Assembly (NCBI RefSeq): GCF_002847285.1
Contig: NZ_CP025407.1
Location: 7,381,001-7,445,000, forward strand
DNA: 64,000 nucleotides
Reading direction: 5' to 3'
Source of the DNA: Streptomyces sp. CMB-StM0423
GTDB lineage: Bacteria > Actinomycetota > Actinomycetes > Streptomycetales > Streptomycetaceae
Made by a program: the position numbers and the translations under genes
The notes under the pieces: model-generated
Databases searched by the model: none
Told to the model about the DNA's origin: nothing
The model's input: the letters and a program-made list of their open reading frames with translations, nothing else
Part shown: piece by piece, positions 59,164 to 64,000 of the stretch
Layout of the letters: each line of letters starts with the position of its first letter
Numbering within the stretch: the first letter of the stretch is position 1

Positions 59164-59655
59164 ATGGCTGTCTACATCTGCTCGCTCATCGTCGACGAGC
59201 CGCAGGTCATACCCGCCGACGGCGAGTACCACATCGTCCGCTTCCCCTACGGCTCCCGCGAGTCGTTCGACGCCCACGGCATGCACCAGGCGGCCCAGCC
59301 CGACGGCAAGCGGTCCTCCTTCCCTGACCGCCGCTCCGGCCTGATCTGGCCGAGCCGGGAGGGCTGGGGGTCGCTGACCGCGATGGTGTACTGGGAGAAG
59401 GGCGACTACACCGAGGTCCGGGACCGGTTCGTCCGCGACCCCCTCGGTCTCGCCGGCGGCTACGACGCCACCGCCACCGAGGACCACGCCGGCACCCCCG
59501 GCGGCGAGTACCGGCACAAGCACCACGAGATCTTCGTCCGGCCGCGCACCCCGCTGGCGTTCCTCGTCCGCCACAACGGCGGCAGGAGCGCGCGTATCAC
59601 CCACGCGCAGTTCAAGCTGGCCATCCACCCGGCCGCCGAGATGCCGGCCGCCTGA
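59164..59655 (+). CDS. Conserved-looking protein of unknown function
   Basis: A 163-residue protein I do not recognise. It begins MAVYICSLIVDEPQVIPADGEYHIVRFPYGS, has a Trp-rich middle (GLIWPSREGWGSLTAMVYWEKGDYTE) and ends HEIFVRPRTPLAFLVRHNGGRSARITHAQFKLAI, all suggesting a compact beta fold. GGGAG supports the ATG at 59164; a start 17 codons earlier is possible. There is no signal or membrane segment. It follows the nucleotidyltransferase-like gene by 58 nt and may share its transcript. Confidence 0.7.
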   Translation: MAVYICSLIVDEPQVIPADGEYHIVRFPYGSRESFDAHGMHQAAQPDGKRSSFPDRRSGLIWPSREGWGSLTAMVYWEKGDYTEVRDRFVRDPLGLAGGYDATATEDHAGTPGGEYRHKHHEIFVRPRTPLAFLVRHNGGRSARITHAQFKLAIHPAAEMPAA

Positions 59656-59694
59656 AGCCGAAGTCCCGTGCGGGCGGCGACCGTACGCGCGCTC

Positions 59695-60393
59695 TCAGCC
59701 GACGAGCCCCAGCACCGGCCGCAGCCCGTCCGGGCGTTCGGCGGCCGGCAGGTGGTCCACCGGGAAGTAGCCGCACCCCAGCGCCGTGGCGCCGCCGTCG
59801 GCGCGGCGGTCGTCGCCGACCATCAGCACGTCCTCCGGCGCCCGCCCGACCGCCTCGCACGCGACCCGGAACAGCCGCGCGTCCGGCTTCTGCACCCCGT
59901 GCTCGTACGACAGCGTGTACGCGTCCACGTACGCGTCGAGCCCGTGCGCGCGGAACACCGGCCGCAGGTCCCAGCCGATGTTGCTCACCACCCCCACCCG
60001 CACCCGGCGCTCCCGCAGCCCGCGCAGCACCGCGGCCGCGTCGGGGTACGGGTCCCACGCCGCCGGCGCCATGTGCCGCTCGTACAGCGCCTCGTAGACC
60101 CCGTCGGGCCACGGCAGCGGGACCAGCCGGGCCAGGCCCGTGTACGCCGCCCGGTGCCGCTCCATGCTCCGGTCCCGGGTCCGCCACGGCTCCGCCAGCG
60201 ACTCCGGTATGCCCTCGGGGAAACTGCCGCCCGGCAGCGCCCCCGCGCGCTCCAGCGCGGCGGCGTACCGCGAGACGGCGGCGTCGTCGGCGGTCACCCC
60301 CGAGGCGCCGAGCGCCGCGCGCAGCCAGCGCACCGCGGGTTCGACGCGGAACAGCGTCCCGGAGAAGTCGAAGAGCACGGCCTTGGGGCTCAT
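59695..60393 (-). CDS. HAD-family hydrolase with DxS motif I
   Basis: A 232-residue HAD protein. Motif I is VLFDFSGTLF: the nucleophile Asp9 is present but the usual second Asp is Ser11. Motif II SNIGWD, motif III KPDARLFRVACEAVGRA and motif IV VGDDRRADGGATALG are normal. Phosphatases usually need the second Asp as acid, so this enzyme may be slow or a phosphotransferase. Its start overlaps the upstream PAP2 gene stop by 4 nt, so the two phosphatase-type genes are coupled. Confidence 0.85.
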   Translation of the reverse strand: MSPKAVLFDFSGTLFRVEPAVRWLRAALGASGVTADDAAVSRYAAALERAGALPGGSFPEGIPESLAEPWRTRDRSMERHRAAYTGLARLVPLPWPDGVYEALYERHMAPAAWDPYPDAAAVLRGLRERRVRVGVVSNIGWDLRPVFRAHGLDAYVDAYTLSYEHGVQKPDARLFRVACEAVGRAPEDVLMVGDDRRADGGATALGCGYFPVDHLPAAERPDGLRPVLGLVG

Positions 60394-61079
60394 CCGCGTA
60401 CCTCCGACCGCTCGTCGTGCGGGGACCGCTCCACCGCGCCGTACGCCACCGCAGCGATGGCCGCGATGGCCGCGCCCATCAGGGCGCCGCCGATCACGTC
60501 GCTCATCCAGTGCACCCCGAGCCACACCCGGGTGAAGCACACGCCCGCCACCGACACGGCCGCCGCCGTCCAGGCGGCGTACCGCAGGCCCGCCGGCACG
60601 CCGGGCATGCGGCTGAGCACCCACAGCAGCAGGCCGCAGACCAGCGCGACGGTCATCGCGTGTCCTGAGGGGAAGGCGGCGTGCGAGGCGGAGTCCACCG
60701 GGTGCGCCCACTTCGGCCGGTCCCGGCCGACCCCCGCCTTCAGGGCGTACTGCAGCACCCAGCCCACCGCGACCGCGCCCGCCAGCCACAGCGGCAGCAG
60801 CCGGGCGCCGCGCCACAGCAGCCACAGGATCACGGCCAGGATCAGCAGCCGCATGGTCGCGGGATCCCAGATCCAGTCGGTCATGATCCGGTTCGCCTTC
60901 GTCCAGCCGGAGTGGGACAGAGCGGCGGAGTGCAGGCGGTCGGCGACCGTCCGGTCGGCGTCCATCAGCGGCTGCCAGGTGGCGGCCACCAGCACCGTGA
61001 GCAGGACGCTCAGCAGCGTCAGGACGGCGGCGGTGAGGCGCAGGGCGGGGGAGGCGTGGCGCGGCGCGGCGGCTGTCAC
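60390..61079 (-). CDS. PAP2-family membrane phosphatase
   Basis: A 229-residue, six-segment membrane protein. Motifs KAGVGRDRP, FPSGHAM and RVWLGVHWMSDVIGG match the lipid phosphatase signature completely (Lys, two Arg, two His, Asp). It dephosphorylates undecaprenyl-PP, phosphatidate or similar lipids at the outer face. The GTG start lies 10 nt after the M56 protease stop, and it couples to the downstream HAD gene. Confidence 0.93.
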   Translation of the reverse strand: MTAAAPRHASPALRLTAAVLTLLSVLLTVLVAATWQPLMDADRTVADRLHSAALSHSGWTKANRIMTDWIWDPATMRLLILAVILWLLWRGARLLPLWLAGAVAVGWVLQYALKAGVGRDRPKWAHPVDSASHAAFPSGHAMTVALVCGLLLWVLSRMPGVPAGLRYAAWTAAAVSVAGVCFTRVWLGVHWMSDVIGGALMGAAIAAIAAVAYGAVERSPHDERSEVRG

Positions 61080-61089
61080 GCCGCCGACC

Positions 61090-62031
61090 CTACGCGAGCG
61101 CGCTGAGCCCCGGGCCGAAAGCCACCAGCAGCGGTACGGCGGGCGCCGCCAGCGCGGCGACGGTCAGCCGCAGCCGGCGGGCCGGGGTGAACCGCGGCGC
61201 CGCCGCGAGCAGCCGGTCGACGCGCTGCGGGAGGTGGGCGTGGTGACCGTGCCCGGGACCGGGGCCGAACACGCCGCGCTCCTCGTTGAGTTCGACCAGG
61301 GCGGTGGCGAACGTCATCCGCCCGAAGCGGCGCGAGGCGACATCGTCGGCGGCCAGCTCGCACAGCCGGTGCACCTCGTCGCGGAACGCCCGGAAGACCG
61401 GGAAGCTCGGCACGCCCGCGAGCGCGCCCGCGCAGTGCTGCAGCCAGTGGTGGCGGGCCCGGCTGTGCCCCTGCTCGTGCGCGAGCACCGCGTCGAGCTG
61501 GCGTTTCTTCAGCCGGCGCAGCGCGGCCGTGGTGATGATGAGCTGGGCGGCCTGTCCGCCGGGCAGCCACCAGGCGTCGGGGCGCTCGCCCTCCAGCACC
61601 ACCAGCCGCTCGGCGCCGGTGTCCTCGCCGGGCAGCAGCGGCGCCCTGCGGCGCAGCTCCTCGCGGCGCCGGCGGCGCTGCACCCGGGCGGTACGTACCT
61701 CGCGTACGAACATCACGGCTGTCCACAGCCCGCCCGCCGCCAGCGCCACGGCGAGCACCGCGGCCCAGGTGGCGCCGGTGGCGTCGCCGTACGCGTCCCG
61801 CACCGCGGCCGGCGCCGGGGCGAAGACCCCGCTGTGCACCTGCGCCCAGGCCGCGGCGGCGCTCAGCGCCATGGCCAGCCCGCAGCACAGCAGCACGGCG
61901 GCCACGACGCACTGCCACACCCACAGCGCGAGCACCGGCTCGCGGTCCGCCCACGCGGCGCGGGTCAGCAGCCGGGGCGCGACCACGGCGACGACGACGG
62001 CGAAGGCGAGCAGCGTGAGCGGGATCACCAT
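61090..62031 (-). CDS. M56-family membrane metallopeptidase (BlaR1-like)
   Basis: A 313-residue membrane protein with segments near the N-terminus (two), around residues 90-108, and at the C-terminus. The zinc motif is HEQGHSRARHHWL (about 184) with ELAADDVASRR downstream, as in BlaR1/HtpX-like proteases. It lacks a penicillin-sensor domain. Such genes usually sit beside a BlaI-type repressor; none is adjacent here (upstream is DUF5134). It probably cleaves a regulator or membrane protein. Confidence 0.9.
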   Translation of the reverse strand: MVIPLTLLAFAVVVAVVAPRLLTRAAWADREPVLALWVWQCVVAAVLLCCGLAMALSAAAAWAQVHSGVFAPAPAAVRDAYGDATGATWAAVLAVALAAGGLWTAVMFVREVRTARVQRRRRREELRRRAPLLPGEDTGAERLVVLEGERPDAWWLPGGQAAQLIITTAALRRLKKRQLDAVLAHEQGHSRARHHWLQHCAGALAGVPSFPVFRAFRDEVHRLCELAADDVASRRFGRMTFATALVELNEERGVFGPGPGHGHHAHLPQRVDRLLAAAPRFTPARRLRLTVAALAAPAVPLLVAFGPGLSALA

Positions 62032-62103
62032 GTGATCAGCGTACGGAGCCGGGGCGCCGGCCGGTACGTGTCCGCCCGTGAAGTGACGGACGACACCGGG
62101 GAG

Positions 62104-62664
62104 TCAGAGGGCGAGGAGCATGGCGACCATGCCCGCCCCCATGCAGACCCGGCACGCACCGGCCAGCTCGGGCCGCGCCGCCCACCCGCCGGCAGCCCCG
62201 GCCCCGGCCGGCCCCCGCGGACCCCCTGCTCCCGCGGCGACCGGCCTCAGCCCCCCGTACAGCACATACAGCACGTAGTACGCCAGCAGCCCCGCGGTGA
62301 CGGCCGGCAGCCCGGTGGTGGCGCCGTGGCCGCCGTGGCCGGCCGCGCCCATGGCCACCGCCATGTACACCATCGCCAGCGCGCCGATCGCGTGGTGCAG
62401 ATGGTGCCCCGCGGCGCGCAGCGGCAGCACGGCCCGTACGAACGCGGCCCCGAAGACCACCGCGAACGCGCCCGCCGTCCACGCCGCGGGCCCCGGCAGC
62501 CCCGCGGGCAGCGCCATCGCCGCCATCCCCAGACCCATGAGCGCGTCCCCCGCGGCGCCGCGCCGCTCCTCCGCGGCGACGGCCCGCATCCGTAGCAGAC
62601 ACAGCCCGGCGACGCCCGCGCACAGCGCGGTCAGCAGCAGGCCGGCGAGCGGCGGTCCGTGCAT
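62104..62664 (-). CDS. DUF5134 integral membrane protein
   Basis: A 186-residue protein with about five to six hydrophobic helices (LLLTALCAGVAGLCLL, LMGLGMAAMALP, WTAGAFAVVFGAAFV, HHAIGALAMVYMAVAMG, LLAYYVLYVLYGGL, CMGAGMVAMLLAL) and histidines at helix ends (GHHLHHA, GHGGHG), as in DUF5134. Its function is unknown; the histidines may bind metal. It is transcribed toward the M56 gene with a 72-bp gap. Confidence 0.8.
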   Translation of the reverse strand: MHGPPLAGLLLTALCAGVAGLCLLRMRAVAAEERRGAAGDALMGLGMAAMALPAGLPGPAAWTAGAFAVVFGAAFVRAVLPLRAAGHHLHHAIGALAMVYMAVAMGAAGHGGHGATTGLPAVTAGLLAYYVLYVLYGGLRPVAAGAGGPRGPAGAGAAGGWAARPELAGACRVCMGAGMVAMLLAL

Positions 62665-62831
62665 CCGCGGGCCCCCTCGGACGACGACGGCGGCGGCCCC
62701 GCGGCATGACGGCGGAGGCCGGCCGGTGCCGGCCCGGGGCGCAGGGCGCTTTGACGGAAGGCTGCCCGCACGACTGCGCCCGCACCCGAGCGCACAGGCG
62801 CAAGGAGCGGGCGCAGGGGGCGCGCGGCGAC

Positions 62832-63515
62832 TCAGGCGGTGAAGCGCACCGAGTGCTTCATCCCGGGGAAGTCCGTCACGACGCCCTGCAGCCCCAGGCC
62901 GCGGGCGAGCTTCAGCTCCTCGGGGGTGTTGACGGTCCAGGCGATGACCTTCAGCCCCGCGTCGTGCGCGCGGTCGGCCAGCTCCAGCGTCAGCCGGCGG
63001 ATGTTCAGCGACAGCATCACCGCGCCGACCTCGCGGGCGCGGTCGACCACCCCGAGCCCGTAGTGGCTGGCGACCAGCACCCGCGGCACCTCGGGCAGCA
63101 GTTGCCGCATCTCCGCCAGCGCCTCGTCGTGGAACGACAGCACCTCGACGCGGCCGACGAGGTCGTGCGCGGTCATGGCCCCGGCGAGGGCGTTCGCCGC
63201 GGCGACGTCCTTGATCTCGACCTGCAGCCGGCCCTTCACCGCCTCGACCACCTCGTCGAAGGTCGGGATGCGCTCGCCCTGGCCGGCGTCCAGCTCGCGC
63301 AGCTCGGCGAGGGTGAAGTCGGCGATGGGGCCCTCGCCGTCCGTCGTGCGGTCCACGTCGGGGTCGTGCATGACGACCAGGTGGCCGTCCTTGCTCAGAT
63401 GCACGTCGAGCTCGATGGCGTCCATGCCCTCGCGATCCGCGCGAACGAAGGAGCGGATCGTGTTCTCCGGCTCGACGCCCATCAACCCGCGGTGACCGAT
63501 GGTCAGAAATGACAC
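62832..63515 (-). CDS. Glycerophosphodiester phosphodiesterase (GlpQ-like, cytoplasmic)
   Basis: A 227-residue TIM-barrel GDPD. It has TIGHRGLMGVEPENT (His8 catalytic), IELDVHLSKDGHLVVMHD (Glu/Asp metal ligands and second His) and VEIKD, of full domain length, no signal peptide. It hydrolyses glycerophosphodiesters to glycerol-3-P and an alcohol. It starts at GTG with a weak ribosome site. The 167 bp downstream (62665-62831) hold GC-rich sequence without a clear element. Confidence 0.93.
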   Translation of the reverse strand: MSFLTIGHRGLMGVEPENTIRSFVRADREGMDAIELDVHLSKDGHLVVMHDPDVDRTTDGEGPIADFTLAELRELDAGQGERIPTFDEVVEAVKGRLQVEIKDVAAANALAGAMTAHDLVGRVEVLSFHDEALAEMRQLLPEVPRVLVASHYGLGVVDRAREVGAVMLSLNIRRLTLELADRAHDAGLKVIAWTVNTPEELKLARGLGLQGVVTDFPGMKHSVRFTA

Positions 63516-63851
63516 TGCGCTCTCGCCCTCCGTCGGCGGTCCGTCACAGACTGGCGCAAAGCCTAGGCCAATTCGGGGAGATCGACACCGGTCGTGCGCG
63601 GGTCCGCACGGCGGGTCGCTGCGGAGCCGCGGGCGGGGTCACCCGGACGTGGGAGGGCCGCTCCGTGGGGCGGCCCGGGTACCCGTAAGGCGTGAGGGAC
63701 GGGAAGGGTCAGGGGGGTAAACCATGGATCGCCGGAAGATTTACGTCCCGTACTCCCGGACTGCGCAAGGTTTCCCGGAGGCCCGCTTGAGAGAGGTCCT
63801 GGTGCAGAGATACGGTGGGGAAACAGGAAGTTCTTAACGTAGGAGTGGTCC
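63516..63851. promoter_or_regulatory. Divergent intergenic region with hairpin and plus-strand promoter
   Basis: This 336-bp gap contains a hairpin GGGCCGC-N8-GCGGCCC (63655-63676) and a plausible plus-strand promoter, TTGAGA (63787-63792), 18-bp spacer, TACGGT (63811-63816), followed by GTAGGAGTGG before the ATG at 63852. I see nothing else in it. Confidence 0.5.
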
Positions 63852-64000
63852 ATGACGGAAATTCTTGCTTCCGCAACCGCGGAAGATGACGTTCTGTCCG
63901 CCGCGGACGCCCCGCGCGTAGTCGAGCACCCCGCCTGGGTGCGGCTCAAGGCGGCCGTCGAGGAGATCCGCCCCTGGCAGGCCAAGGACGGTTCGATCGA
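63852..64000 (+). CDS. N-terminus of a conserved actinomycete protein, cut by the right edge
   Basis: Forty-nine codons starting MTEILASATAEDDVLSAADA and continuing into VVEHPAWVRLKAAVEEIRPWQAKDGSI, with GGAG before the ATG. The second part resembles the conserved start of DUF6421-type streptomycete proteins as I remember them, but the fragment is too short to be sure. There is no signal peptide. Confidence 0.65.
   Translation, partial: MTEILASATAEDDVLSAADAPRVVEHPAWVRLKAAVEEIRPWQAKDGSI

Noticed and set aside
1..64000. tRNA, rRNA, CRISPR, IS element, prophage or integrase
   Set aside because: I saw no cloverleaf or rRNA-like sequence, no regularly spaced repeats, and no transposase, integrase or phage protein motif.

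Overview
This is high-GC actinomycete chromosome, most likely Streptomyces or a close relative. The signs are near-universal G/C third codon positions, many GTG (and one TTG) starts, ATGA/GTGA stop-start overlaps, Tat- and Sec-exported enzymes and lipoproteins, and rare TTA leucine codons (I found two, in a secreted protease and a membrane-anchored unknown). I saw no rRNA, tRNA, CRISPR array, transposase or integrase. About 57 protein genes are called; one is cut at each edge.

Left part (1-24 kb), mostly single housekeeping or accessory units: a heterodimeric ABC exporter pair whose complete member has lost its Walker A and H-loop; an L,D-transpeptidase-like lipoprotein; a Tat-exported Gfo/Idh/MocA (GH109-like) protein; a MarR regulator with a YdiJ-type FAD/Fe-S 2-hydroxyacid dehydrogenase, divergent from a second ABC exporter over a clear MarR-type palindrome; a macrodomain protein; a DUF2071 protein; a trypsin-like secreted protease; a large secreted subtilase divergent from a TrmB/LuxR-type regulator; an alpha/beta hydrolase with a TetR; an APH(3')-like kinase overlapping a VOC protein; and a NamZ-type (DUF1343) secreted muramidase.

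Core (22-42 kb), an L-rhamnose catabolic island in two divergent operons. The minus operon runs GH78 alpha-L-rhamnosidase, L-rhamnose isomerase, bifunctional rhamnulose-1-P aldolase/lactaldehyde dehydrogenase, rhamnulokinase, then lutA-lutB-lutC. The plus operon runs an ABC importer (rhaT, rhaP, rhaQ, rhaS), rhamnose mutarotase, a secreted BNR propeller that resembles PL25 ulvan lyases in active-site spacing, a second (AraA/FucI-type) isomerase, and a LacI regulator. The inferred chemistry is complete: rhamnoside to rhamnose, uptake, rhamnulose, rhamnulose-1-P, DHAP plus L-lactaldehyde, L-lactate, and finally pyruvate through LutABC. Both divergent promoters have good -35/-10 boxes, each with a near-palindromic LacI-type operator just downstream of the start site.

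Right part (42-64 kb): an FAD monooxygenase, YjbQ, a secreted EEP-family phosphatase/nuclease, a frame-disrupted small gene, a Tat-exported vanadium-haloperoxidase-like protein, two HAD phosphatases, a secreted beta-helix protein, a lactonase-like propeller, a CbiX-like protein without its metal-binding histidines, a GlcNAc-kinase-like ATPase with uracil-DNA glycosylase, an Asp-box propeller, a DUF305 lipoprotein divergent from an LVIVD-repeat secreted protein, a TetR with its own palindrome, DUF402 plus an aminoglycoside-nucleotidyltransferase-like gene, a PAP2 phosphatase, an M56 membrane protease, DUF5134, a glycerophosphodiesterase, and the start of one further gene. Several convergent pairs are separated by strong bidirectional hairpins.
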